48,512 nt of DNA from Dolichospermum circinale AWQC310F (GTDB lineage: Bacteria > Cyanobacteriota > Cyanobacteriia > Cyanobacteriales > Nostocaceae). The notes under the pieces were generated by a model. That model searched no databases, had not been told where the DNA came from, and was given only the letters and a program-made list of their open reading frames with translations. Of this stretch, positions 16,113-24,125 are shown piece by piece; positions within the stretch are counted from its first letter, which is position 1; every line of letters starts with the position of its first letter. The stretch is taken from contig NZ_KE384663.1 of assembly GCF_000426925.1 (NCBI RefSeq), forward strand, positions 192,568-241,079, read 5' to 3'. The position numbers were made by a program, and so were the translations under genes.

Positions 16113-16529
16113 GGACTTACACATCTGGCATAATACATGAAATCGTAGTTAGGACTAAAGTCCTATGTTCAAGACGCTATGGTAACACCCATCAGGGCAT
16201 GAAATCGTAGTTAGGACTAAAGTCCTATGTTCAAGACGCTATGGTAACACCCATCAGGGCATGAAATCGTAGTTAGGACTAAAGTCCTATGTTCAAGACG
16301 CTATGGTAACACCCATCAGGGCATGAAATCGTAGTTAGGACTAAAGTCCTATGTTCAAGACGCTATGGTAACACCCATCAGGGCATGAAATTGTAGTTAG
16401 GACTAAAGTCCTATGTTCAAGACGCTATGGTAACACCCATCAGGGCTAAAGCCCTGACTACAAACAAATGATATGATAATTTATACGACTACAATTATTT
16501 ATATGTAAGCTCAAATACTGAGTAAGTCC
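16113..16529. other. Region flanked by an 8-bp inverted repeat, containing the 62-bp tandem array
   Basis: GGACTTAC (16113-16120) and GTAAGTCC (16522-16529) are inverted copies bracketing the 62-bp array. The same octamer occurs near positions 20-28 and 32805, so it is a dispersed word. The bracketed region may be a non-autonomous element, but no target duplication was found. Confidence 0.3.
16137..16446. repeat. Tandem repeat, 5 x 62 bp
   Basis: Five head-to-tail copies start at 16137, 16199, 16261, 16323 and 16385. They are identical except for one C-to-T change in the last copy. Each unit contains the palindrome AGGACTAAAGTCCT, so the array can form five identical hairpins. The array ends in CAGGGCTAAAGCCCTGACTAC, another palindrome-centred cyanobacterial repeat. 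The unit length is not a multiple of three and no ORF crosses it. There are no spacers, so it is not CRISPR. Confidence 0.95.
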
Positions 16530-16645
16530 GTATTTACTCCTTAGCAGCAAATAAAAGTAAATTTTATTAAAAAATAAGTTGTTGCATCACGTATTGACAA
16601 TTTTGAAAATATGTAATAACAAGGTGGCATCATCAATAAAAAGCG

Positions 16646-16948
16646 ATGGTACATTCTTGGTTAAAACACAAAGTAACGCCCTTCACTCAAGTTCATACGC
16701 ATAAAATAATCATGCAACAAAATACTGATTACAAAAACACCACTTCAGAACATCAAGCTATAGCTTACAGAAAAAGGCTGAACGGCTGGGCTGTAGCCCG
16801 TGTCGTTACCGAAAAGGAAAAAGTAATTGTTGCCAGATTCCGCAGTCGTTCGGATGCAGAAGGTTATATTCAGCACATACGCCAGTTAATTCTTGATGCT
16901 GATTTTGAACTTTTCTTTGATTGTCAACGTGAAGAAGCTGTAATATAA
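16646..16948 (+). CDS. Small conserved hypothetical protein (78-100 aa)
   Basis: The conserved-looking part begins at the internal ATG 16712. It carries AYRKRLNGWAVARVV, VIVARFRSRSDAEGYIQHIRQL and a final acidic segment. The layout (basic strand, 'RFRSRSDAEGYIQ', short helix) suggests a single small alpha-beta domain. I do not recognise a named family. Upstream starts (16646 or 16712) cannot be separated by Shine-Dalgarno evidence. It lies just downstream of the 62-bp repeats and converges on the peptidase gene. Confidence 0.6.
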   Translation: MVHSWLKHKVTPFTQVHTHKIIMQQNTDYKNTTSEHQAIAYRKRLNGWAVARVVTEKEKVIVARFRSRSDAEGYIQHIRQLILDADFELFFDCQREEAVI

Positions 16949-16963
16949 ATTCACTCAGACCTG

Positions 16964-17018
16964 GGGTAAGAGGAACAGATTTTCTTTGGGATTTTGAATT
17001 GTTTTGTCCTCTTATACC
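16964..17018. terminator. Possible terminator between convergent genes
   Basis: GGTAAGAGGA (16964-16973) can pair with TCCTCTTATACC (17007-17018), with a two-base bulge and a loop of about 33 bases. It sits between convergent genes. The large loop makes it weak. Confidence 0.3.
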
Positions 17019-17031
17019 TTGAATTGCTAAT

Positions 17032-19137
17032 TTACGGGTCAGTTAGCAGCCCATTGTGTTTGAGTAAAGCCTTGGTACTGGGTTCTCGTCCCCGGAAGGT
17101 TTTAAAGACATCCATGGGATGCTGACTACCACCTAATGCTAAAATTGTATCTCGATAGCGTCTACCAATATCATGAATTGCGGCCTCATCTTCCAAGCCC
17201 GCTTCTTCAAAAGCAGCAAAAGCATCAGCACTAAGTACCTCAGCCCATTTATAGCTATAGTAACCCGCTGCATAACCTCCTGCAAAAATATGACCGAAAG
17301 CACACAAAAACCCATCCTCTGGTAATGGTGGTAACACAGTTGTCAACTTAGGGATTCTTTTTTGCACATCTGTGACAGTTTCTTGACTGTTGGGACGATA
17401 GCGGTGATGTAATTCCCAATCCACACTGCTAAAATATATCTGTCGCAACATAGCTGAACCACTCATGTAATTACGTGCCGCCAACAACTTTTGGTAATAA
17501 TGTTCTGGTAATGGTTCACCCGTCTGATAATGTTTGGCCATACCCAATAAGGTCTGGCGGTCATAACACCAATTTTCCATAAATTGGCTTGGTAATTCTA
17601 CTGCATCCCATTCTACATTATTAATACCTGCTGCTTCTAAGTAATTTACCTTAGTCAGCATATGATGTAAACCATGCCCAAATTCATGGAATAATGTCTC
17701 AACTTCGTCAAAAGCCATTAAACTAGGATTACCATCCACAGGGGGCGTTTGGTTACAAATCAAATAAGCGACAGGGAGACGGATAGTAGTTACAGCATTT
17801 TCTTTGATTTGTTTGCGGTGAATACAAGCATCCATCCAAGCACCACCACGCTTTTCAGCCGGACGGCTATAAGCATCTAAGTAAAAATAAGCAATGATTT
17901 CACCGTATTTATCAGCAATTTGGAAATAACCCACATCCTCATGCCATACTGGTGCTTGGCCGTCAGCAGGAGTTACTGTGACACCAAAAAGCCTTTTTAC
18001 CAGCCCAAATAAACCATCTAGGACTTGAGGGAGGGGAAAATAGGGGCGTAATTCTTCAGCCGTAAAAGCAAATTGTTCTTCCTGTTGACGTTCAGCCCAA
18101 AAACTAATATCCCAGTGTTGCAAATTTTCTGCTTCTGCTGCTTTTTTATTCTTTGCAAAAGCTTTAAGTTTGTCTAAATCTTTAACAGCAGCATTATAAC
18201 TAGCTTGACGAAGTTCTTCTAAAAGTTTTTCTACAGAGGTAACATCCTGAGCCATTTTACTAGCCAAACTGAGTTCAGCAAAGGTTTCAAAGCCAATTAA
18301 CTGAGCTAATTCCTTTCTTAACTCTAAAATGCGGGTAATTAAGGGATTATTATCTAATTCTCCAGAAGATGCTCGAGTAATATAAGCTTTATAAACTTTT
18401 TCCCGCAAATCCCGTCTGGTACTATGCTGCATAAAAGGGAAATAACTGGGAAAATCTAAAGTAATATACCAAGGACCATGTTCTGCTGTAGCATTTTCCT
18501 CTCCAGCCGTGCGAGCAGCTTGGGCTGCAAGGCTTAACAAGCTGCTTGGTAAGCCGTCAATGTCATCTAAGGTGGTGAGGATTAAAATAAAGCTTTTAGT
18601 GGCATCTAGGATATGATTAGCAAATCTAGTGCCTAGTTCTGCTAATTCCATCTGAATAGCATTAAAACGCTGCCTGGATTCTCCCTCTAAGCCCACACCT
18701 GACAATTCTGCATCTCGAATAGCCGCTTTAATAATTCTCTGTTGGGCTGAATCTAAAGTTTCCCAGGTATAACTATTACGAATTGCTTTAAAAGCATTAT
18801 AAATAGGTTTACTTTGACCCAAAATATTTAGAAACTGAACTACTTGTGGCTGTACCTGTTCGTAAGCAATACGTAGTTCTGGACTATTTTTAACGCCCAT
18901 TAAATGATTGAGTATTCCCCAACTCCAATTTAGTCTTTCTGTCAATTTTTCTAAAGGTTCTATTAAACCAGTCCAAGTAGGCTGTATATTTGCCTCTAGG
19001 ATGGTTAACTGCTTTTCAAGTTCTGCTAATAAATAATTAAAAGCTGGTTCGACTTGCTCCGGTTTAATATCCGCAAATGCAGGTAAACCAGAGCTTTGAA
19101 GTAAAGGATTTTGAGAAAAAGTAGCAGTTGCACGCAT
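17032..19137 (-). CDS. prlC: M3 family oligopeptidase (oligopeptidase A-like)
   Basis: Cytosolic zinc metallopeptidase degrading short peptides. The 701 residues match oligopeptidase A/thimet peptidases. The N-terminal helical part starts PLLQSSGLPAFADIKPEQVEPAF. The active site is HEFGHGLHHML with H484, E485 and H488, and the third zinc ligand Glu falls in NVEWDAVELPSQFMENW. The C-terminal FGHIFAGGYAAGYYSYKWAEVLSADAF is highly characteristic. Length is as expected for the family. Confidence 0.93.
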   Translation of the reverse strand: MRATATFSQNPLLQSSGLPAFADIKPEQVEPAFNYLLAELEKQLTILEANIQPTWTGLIEPLEKLTERLNWSWGILNHLMGVKNSPELRIAYEQVQPQVVQFLNILGQSKPIYNAFKAIRNSYTWETLDSAQQRIIKAAIRDAELSGVGLEGESRQRFNAIQMELAELGTRFANHILDATKSFILILTTLDDIDGLPSSLLSLAAQAARTAGEENATAEHGPWYITLDFPSYFPFMQHSTRRDLREKVYKAYITRASSGELDNNPLITRILELRKELAQLIGFETFAELSLASKMAQDVTSVEKLLEELRQASYNAAVKDLDKLKAFAKNKKAAEAENLQHWDISFWAERQQEEQFAFTAEELRPYFPLPQVLDGLFGLVKRLFGVTVTPADGQAPVWHEDVGYFQIADKYGEIIAYFYLDAYSRPAEKRGGAWMDACIHRKQIKENAVTTIRLPVAYLICNQTPPVDGNPSLMAFDEVETLFHEFGHGLHHMLTKVNYLEAAGINNVEWDAVELPSQFMENWCYDRQTLLGMAKHYQTGEPLPEHYYQKLLAARNYMSGSAMLRQIYFSSVDWELHHRYRPNSQETVTDVQKRIPKLTTVLPPLPEDGFLCAFGHIFAGGYAAGYYSYKWAEVLSADAFAAFEEAGLEDEAAIHDIGRRYRDTILALGGSQHPMDVFKTFRGREPSTKALLKHNGLLTDP

Positions 19138-19580
19138 GGTAGTGAATTAATAGCCAAGGAGTTAAGTGGGGACAAAAATTGATTTTTCTTGCTTGATATG
19201 GTGACTCAGTAAGCGTAAAAATCGGCTTTTTTAGGAATAAGCTCACATTGATACGCATGACTGTTACTGCACTATTTTTGGGTTGAAAATATCTTCGAGA
19301 TACTCTATGTGATATAATCAGCACAAGTCAAAAACGTGGCGATAAACTTTCCCATTGCTAGAATTACAAAATTAATATTGTAGCAATTTTTTTCCAACTA
19401 ATTACTTTTATTTTCACTGATTCTGTAGTCATAATGCGCTATAGGCAATTTGCATCTTGAGTACACAATATGCAGTATCTGAGCAAAAAATATCATCAAG
19501 CTTTCTACGTATAAGAAATCAGCTATATATCAGCTATATAATAGCCATATAATATCTATTTTCTCTGTTCTCTTAAAATC
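19138..19580. other. Intergenic region, 443 bp
   Basis: Divergent promoters for the peptidase gene (minus) and DUF1823 gene (plus) are expected here. The stretch before 19580 has overlapping ATATCAGCTATATAATAG-like direct repeats at about 19519-19555. No gene or RNA is recognised. Confidence 0.4.
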
Positions 19581-19958
19581 ATGTCTAACCTACCACCCTT
19601 GAATACAGAAACAATTTGGGCAATCATTAATGATACCATTGATGATGCTACCGTCAACCAATTACTATGGTATTACTTAGGTTATCGCTATGATACCACA
19701 ACAGAAACCTATGATCATAGTCAAGTAGAGACGGCATGGAGAGACGAATATCCCCAACCACCGGATTTTATAGATTCTCGCCTAGCAATTATGAAATTAA
19801 CTCGTTCTATTCCTCCTGAAAATAAACAACTACTTAAAGAAAAATTAGGTTTTAAAGGTTACAAAATTGGTGAATTTGGTCCGCGACAAACTCGCAGAGC
19901 CACCTCCGCAAATTGGTTATTAAGTTATATGTTAATCACCACTGGTAAAATTGAGTAA
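19581..19958 (+). CDS. DUF1823 family cyanobacterial protein
   Basis: A 125-residue soluble protein with LNTETIWAIINDTIDDATVNQLLWYYLGYRYD and a C-terminal FKGYKIGEFGPRQTRRATSANWLLSYM segment. I recognise this as the cyanobacterial/plant DUF1823 family; function is unknown. No Shine-Dalgarno is evident, and the start is the first ATG. It is apparently monocistronic. Confidence 0.75.
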   Translation: MSNLPPLNTETIWAIINDTIDDATVNQLLWYYLGYRYDTTTETYDHSQVETAWRDEYPQPPDFIDSRLAIMKLTRSIPPENKQLLKEKLGFKGYKIGEFGPRQTRRATSANWLLSYMLITTGKIE

Positions 19959-20359
19959 AATTACTGAACTGCGTCTACCTTGAAAACCATATTTTTGGGA
20001 AATTGGGTCTATATTAAATTGGTAATAATCTGTACAGAATCATCAAGCTTATAAATTTATTTATCTTCATCTGCGTTTATCTGCATTCATTTGCGGTTAT
20101 TACTTCTGACTTAGGTTTAGGTATTAAATTATCTTCTTCCAGCTAATGTTATGGAAATAACACAGACTTATGTTGTATTTTTGAAAAAAGCTGTGTATAT
20201 TAATATAATATATATCAACCCTTGCACATAATAATCCTACCTGAATTTGTGCAACTTGTTTTTTGTTAACTAACTAATTTAGACTTAAAGAGAATAAAAA
20301 ACAGTGTCACAGAAGTTTTAGGATTGCTAACGTATAACACAAATCAAGAGATTTCTGCT
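19959..20359. other. Intergenic region and leader of the DAHP synthase gene
   Basis: It contains a dispersed repeat (CATCTGCGTTTATCTGC, about 20068-20084) and a very AT-rich block near 20190-20215. A long leader before the DAHP synthase start is possible, but I see no leader peptide rich in Phe, Tyr or Trp. No gene is supported. Confidence 0.4.
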
Positions 20360-21403
20360 ATGATCCACAAATTAATTAACACTAACATTAAGAGTTCTCA
20401 TGTTTTGCTAACTCCTAATGAAGTCAAGGAAAAATTACCTTTAACCAAGACCGCTGAAAATACAATTTTAAAATTCAGACAAGAAATAGAGCATATTCTA
20501 GATTTCCAAGATAGACGAAAATTCATTGTTGTTGGTCCCTGTTCAATTCATGATCCTAAAGCAGCCATAGAATATGGAGAAAAATTACTAGATTTAGCGA
20601 AAAAAGTTGATGATAAACTGCTATTAATTATGCGAGTTTATTTTGAAAAACCGAGAACTACCGTAGGCTGGAAAGGACTAATTAATGATCCCGCAATGGA
20701 TGATTCCTTTAATGTAGAAAAGGGGATATTAATTGCTAGAAGTTTATTGTTAAAGTTGACAGAGTTAGGATTACCAACCGCCACAGAAGCACTTGATCCG
20801 ATTATTCCTCAATATATCAGTGAATTGGTATCTTGGTCTGCAATTGGCGCGAGAACAACTGAATCACAAACACACCGAGAAATGGCTAGTGGTTTATCTA
20901 TGCCGGTAGGTTTTAAAAACGGTACTGACGGGAATATTCAAGTAGCTGTAAATGCACTCAAATCAGCGAGAACACCCCATAATTTTCTGGGTATTAATCA
21001 AAAGGGACAAGTGAGTGTATTTCAAACTAGGGGAAATGATCATGGTCATGTAATTTTGCGTGGTGGAACTCAGCCTAATTTTGATGCAGAGAACATTAAA
21101 TTAGTGGAAGAACAATTAAAAGCTGCCAAATTATCACCAAGAATAGTTGTTGATTGTAGTCATGGTAATACTAATAAAGATTACAGGTTACAATCTATGG
21201 TGTTTGAAAATATTATTCAGCAAATATTAGATGGTAATAGTTCCATTGTGGGAATGATGCTAGAATCGAATTTGTATGAAGGTAGTCAAACGATTACAGG
21301 AAATCGTGAAGATCTAAAATATGGTGTTTCCGTAACTGATAAATGTATTAATTGGGAAGAAACAGAAAGAATTATTTTGGCTGCTCACGCCAAATTGACC
21401 TAA
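20360..21403 (+). CDS. 3-deoxy-7-phosphoheptulonate (DAHP) synthase, class I-alpha
   Basis: First enzyme of the shikimate pathway, condensing phosphoenolpyruvate and erythrose 4-phosphate. The 347 residues are AroF/G/H-like throughout. FIVVGPCSIHDPKAA, RVYFEKPRTTVGWKGLINDP, GARTTESQTHREMASGLSMPVGFKNGTDG and VVDCSHGNTNKD are present, as is the N-terminal extension involved in feedback inhibition in E. coli. I choose ATG 20360; a TTG at 20324 would add 12 residues. A second, unrelated class I-beta DAHP synthase lies at 39757-40806. It is followed by a strong terminator. Confidence 0.93.
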   Translation: MIHKLINTNIKSSHVLLTPNEVKEKLPLTKTAENTILKFRQEIEHILDFQDRRKFIVVGPCSIHDPKAAIEYGEKLLDLAKKVDDKLLLIMRVYFEKPRTTVGWKGLINDPAMDDSFNVEKGILIARSLLLKLTELGLPTATEALDPIIPQYISELVSWSAIGARTTESQTHREMASGLSMPVGFKNGTDGNIQVAVNALKSARTPHNFLGINQKGQVSVFQTRGNDHGHVILRGGTQPNFDAENIKLVEEQLKAAKLSPRIVVDCSHGNTNKDYRLQSMVFENIIQQILDGNSSIVGMMLESNLYEGSQTITGNREDLKYGVSVTDKCINWEETERIILAAHAKLT

Positions 21404-21508
21404 ATCCACAGCAGGTTTCATGTATTTATACCACAGATGAATAGATTGAATGAATCTATTACCAATAGACATCTGATGAGAATCAAATGTGGCTAACTGG
21501 AAACTATG

Positions 21509-21543
21509 ATAGGGATAATTCATTAATTGTCCCTATATTTTTT
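21509..21543 (+). terminator. Intrinsic terminator of the DAHP synthase gene
   Basis: A 12-bp stem (ATAGGGATAATT with AATTGTCCCTAT, one G-T wobble) and a 4-base loop, followed immediately by ATTTTTTCCC. It lies 105 bases after the stop and before the convergent kinase gene, and is the best terminator in the window. Confidence 0.8.
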
Positions 21544-21585
21544 CCCACGCCATGTCTAGTAATAGTGCAAAATCAATTTCATGTT

Positions 21586-22005
21586 CTAACAATAATGTTT
21601 ACTGATAAATAAACAATAACGATTGTCATCTGTTAGTTTATAGGATAGTTTGTCAGCAATGGAGGACATTATTTGCAATCCCCGTCCTCGTTCTTGATCA
21701 TTATCCTCTAATGCTGAAGTTATTTGCAATTGCTTTTCTAACTCAAAAGGTTCTCCCAAAGACCATATCCGAATTTCTATATCTTCTTCGAGTCTGATAA
21801 CTTCTAATTCAATCGGAGTTTCTCTGGGCAATTTTTTGTGGGCGTGTTCTACAATATTAATAAATCCTTCTACTAGTAGTGTTTGTAATTCCCACCAAAT
21901 TGTTTGATTATTAAATGGGGGCTGGTTGATTTGCTCCAGCCAGGATAAAACTTCACTTGTAGCATTAATATCTGTATTGGTTTTTAGGTAGATTTTATGA
22001 TTCAT
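21586..22005 (-). CDS. Anti-sigma-factor-like serine kinase (RsbW/HmpW-like HATPase)
   Basis: A 139-residue GHKL ATPase of the RsbW/SpoIIAB type. The N-box is LLVEGFINIVEHAHK, and the G-box region is reduced (IWSLGEPFE, ERGRGLQIMSSIADKLSY). In partner switching such kinases phosphorylate a STAS protein and bind an output partner. It is divergent from a REC-PP2C phosphatase gene and 1.6 kb from a STAS gene, so the three probably form one switch. The N. punctiforme hmpU/V/W system, controlling hormogonium development, is the closest described analogue I know; orthology is inferred. Confidence 0.8.
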   Translation of the reverse strand: MNHKIYLKTNTDINATSEVLSWLEQINQPPFNNQTIWWELQTLLVEGFINIVEHAHKKLPRETPIELEVIRLEEDIEIRIWSLGEPFELEKQLQITSALEDNDQERGRGLQIMSSIADKLSYKLTDDNRYCLFISKHYC

Positions 22006-22124
22006 TGATCAGTCTATAGAATATTTGACTATGAGTGTATATTCAAAATGTGAAAAATAAAAATGTAAATCCTTAGACAAGATTTAATGTAGAGTAATGA
22101 ATAAGTAATTATTCAAACTGTTTA

Positions 22125-23339
22125 ATGGTCAAAATGTTTAAAATTCTTGTCATTGATGATGATCCTATCTTACGAATGGTTTTGAAAAAAACGCTGAAAA
22201 CCCAGGGCTATGATGTTACCATAGCGACTAATGGCGAAGAGGGAATAATAGAAGCCAAAAAATTATGTCCCGCTCTCATTATCTGTGATTGGGTAATGTC
22301 TGGGATAGATGGTTTACAAGTGTGTCGTCAGATTAAATCAGATCCCAAATTAGCTACAACTTTTTTTATTCTTCTGACTGCAAAAGGAGCTTCTTTAGGA
22401 GAGGAAGATGATCGTGTCAGAGGATTGGACGCAGGAGCAGATGAATTTATCTCTAAACCCATTGAGATGAATGAATTAAAAGCACGGGTAAGAGCAGGAT
22501 TAAGGCTACATCAATTAAGTCGAGATTTGCAGCATCAAAAACAAATTTTAGAGCAGTTAAATCGAGATTTGCAGCATCAAAAGCAAGTTTTAGAAACCGA
22601 ACTAGCTGAAGCTGCTGATTATGTGCGATCGCTTTTACCATTACCACTTGTAGGATATGTTACCATAGAATCTTTATTTGTACCTTCAGCACAGTTGGGT
22701 GGAGATTGTTTTGATTACTATTGGATTGATGATGAGCATTTGGCAATTTATCTATTAGATGTCTCTGGTCATGGCGTAGGCTCGGCTTTGCTATCTGTAT
22801 CTGTATTGAATATCTTGCGATCACAGTCTCTACCAAATACTAATTTTTGTCAACCAGCAGAAGTTCTCAAGGCACTCAATGAAAGTTTTCAAATGAGTAA
22901 ACATGGCGATAAATACTTTACCATTTTGTACTGTGTTTTTAATCGTGTTAATCATCAGCTAGTTTATGGCAATGCTGGACATCCACCGGCTGTATTAATA
23001 TTTGGAAATGATCCCTCCAGCATTGAGGTTATAAAACTAGAATCTCTAGATTTACCCATTGGCTTTTTACAAGATATCAGTTTTGAAACTGCTATTTTGG
23101 AAGTTGCAGAAAACAGCACTTTATATATTTTTAGTGATGGTGCTTACGAACTGCTGCAACCAGGGGGACAAATTTGGGGTTTCGACTCCTTGGTTAATTT
23201 ATTGCTCACCCATAATCAGACAAATAACAATCATATTAATCAACTCTTACCTGAGATTATAAATATCAGCGGCAACGAAAATTTTGATGATGATTTGTCT
23301 TTACTACGAGTTAATTTTAGTGGCTGTCAAAATCCCTAA
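22125..23339 (+). CDS. Response regulator with PP2C-type (RsbU/SpoIIE-like) phosphatase domain
   Basis: The 404 residues comprise a receiver domain (about 5-125; acidic pair in IDDDP, phospho-acceptor D55 in LIICDWVMSG, Lys in FISKP), a coiled-coil linker (about 128-165), and a SpoIIE/PPM phosphatase domain (about 170-400). The phosphatase shows metal-binding GGDCFDYY, LLDVSGHGVGSALLS, YGNAGHPPA and FSDGAYE motifs. It should dephosphorylate the STAS partner when the receiver is phosphorylated. The linker contains two near-identical 14-residue units from a 42-bp DNA duplication. It is divergent from the kinase gene with a 119-base shared promoter region. Confidence 0.88.
   Translation: MVKMFKILVIDDDPILRMVLKKTLKTQGYDVTIATNGEEGIIEAKKLCPALIICDWVMSGIDGLQVCRQIKSDPKLATTFFILLTAKGASLGEEDDRVRGLDAGADEFISKPIEMNELKARVRAGLRLHQLSRDLQHQKQILEQLNRDLQHQKQVLETELAEAADYVRSLLPLPLVGYVTIESLFVPSAQLGGDCFDYYWIDDEHLAIYLLDVSGHGVGSALLSVSVLNILRSQSLPNTNFCQPAEVLKALNESFQMSKHGDKYFTILYCVFNRVNHQLVYGNAGHPPAVLIFGNDPSSIEVIKLESLDLPIGFLQDISFETAILEVAENSTLYIFSDGAYELLQPGGQIWGFDSLVNLLLTHNQTNNNHINQLLPEIINISGNENFDDDLSLLRVNFSGCQNP
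22521..22604 (+). repeat. 42-bp tandem duplication in the REC-PP2C linker
   Basis: Two adjacent 42-bp units (22521-22562 and 22563-22604), each beginning CGAGATTTGCAGCATCAAAA, encode RDLQHQKQILEQLN and RDLQHQKQVLETEL. Each is 14 residues, exactly two heptads, so the coiled-coil register is preserved. Confidence 0.9.
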
Positions 23340-23567
23340 GATGTAAACTTTTATTAACGGTGTTTGAAAAGTTTTCGGCGATTATAAATCCCTACTACAC
23401 AAACACAGACCACCTGGGTGGACTAGGAAAAAATTAAGGGTTTGAAACATAAAAGATGGGTTTTGTCTGTCTGCAACTAGACTTGTCTATTCATCCTGAT
23501 AAGATTGGGAAAAACCGGATATGTACAAGTTTAGACTTGCTAAAACTTCACCTATAGAATCAAACCA

Positions 23568-23900
23568 TTAAGCATTTTCTAGTTCTAATACTTTGCTGTC
23601 AAACACTTCTCTATTACTTAATATGTTCAAAACTCGATTGATTTTCGTTAATTCAAATAACATTTTGACTTGTTCATTAATGGAACATACAAATAGTTCT
23701 CCTTTAGCATTTCTAACACTTTGCATTGCTCCCACTAAAGCACCTAAACCAGAACTATCAATAAACGTCACCTTTGACATATCAATCAATAGCATATTAA
23801 CTCCATTATTAATGATATCAGTAATTTGACGACGTAATTCATTACCGGAGGTGGCGTTTAAAATTCCTGATGGTTCAAAGACGTGAATTTTAGAAGTCAC
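23568..23900 (-). CDS. STAS-domain anti-anti-sigma-like protein (RsbV/HmpV-like)
   Basis: A single STAS domain of 110 residues. VFEPSGILNATSGNELRRQI is the first strand/helix, and LLIDMSKVTFIDSSGLGALVGAM holds the phosphorylatable serine (S49/S50 in DSSG). It is the expected substrate of the nearby kinase (21586-22005) and phosphatase (22125-23339). It is transcribed convergently with the phosphatase gene across 228 bases, so it is not in one transcript with it. Confidence 0.87.
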   Translation of the reverse strand: MTSKIHVFEPSGILNATSGNELRRQITDIINNGVNMLLIDMSKVTFIDSSGLGALVGAMQSVRNAKGELFVCSINEQVKMLFELTKINRVLNILSNREVFDSKVLELENA

Positions 23901-24101
23901 AAATTATCTTCCTTTCTGTGTTAGTTTGTAAATTTACCATTGAAAATGGTCATATCTATTGAAAATTATACTACTATTTAAGGCATTTTGTAGAACTTTA
24001 AAAAATAGATTTACAAACAATAAGGACTTTCATTAACTTTCCCCACGGGGTGAGGGGGTGAGGTTTTGTGGTTGTATACAATTCTGTTGAAACACCCTCT
24101 C

Positions 24102-24125
24102 AGAGGTAATTCATGAATTACCTCT
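24102..24125. repeat. Perfect 24-bp palindrome at the end of the GT2 gene
   Basis: AGAGGTAATTCA followed directly by its reverse complement; it overlaps two bases of the GT2 stop codon (24124-24126). As RNA it would form a hairpin right after translation ends. No T-tract follows on the minus strand, so it may stabilise the mRNA 3' end rather than terminate. Confidence 0.8.

Noticed and set aside
16137-16446. Possible CRISPR array
   Set aside because: The 62-bp units are directly adjacent with no variable spacers, and no cas genes are nearby.
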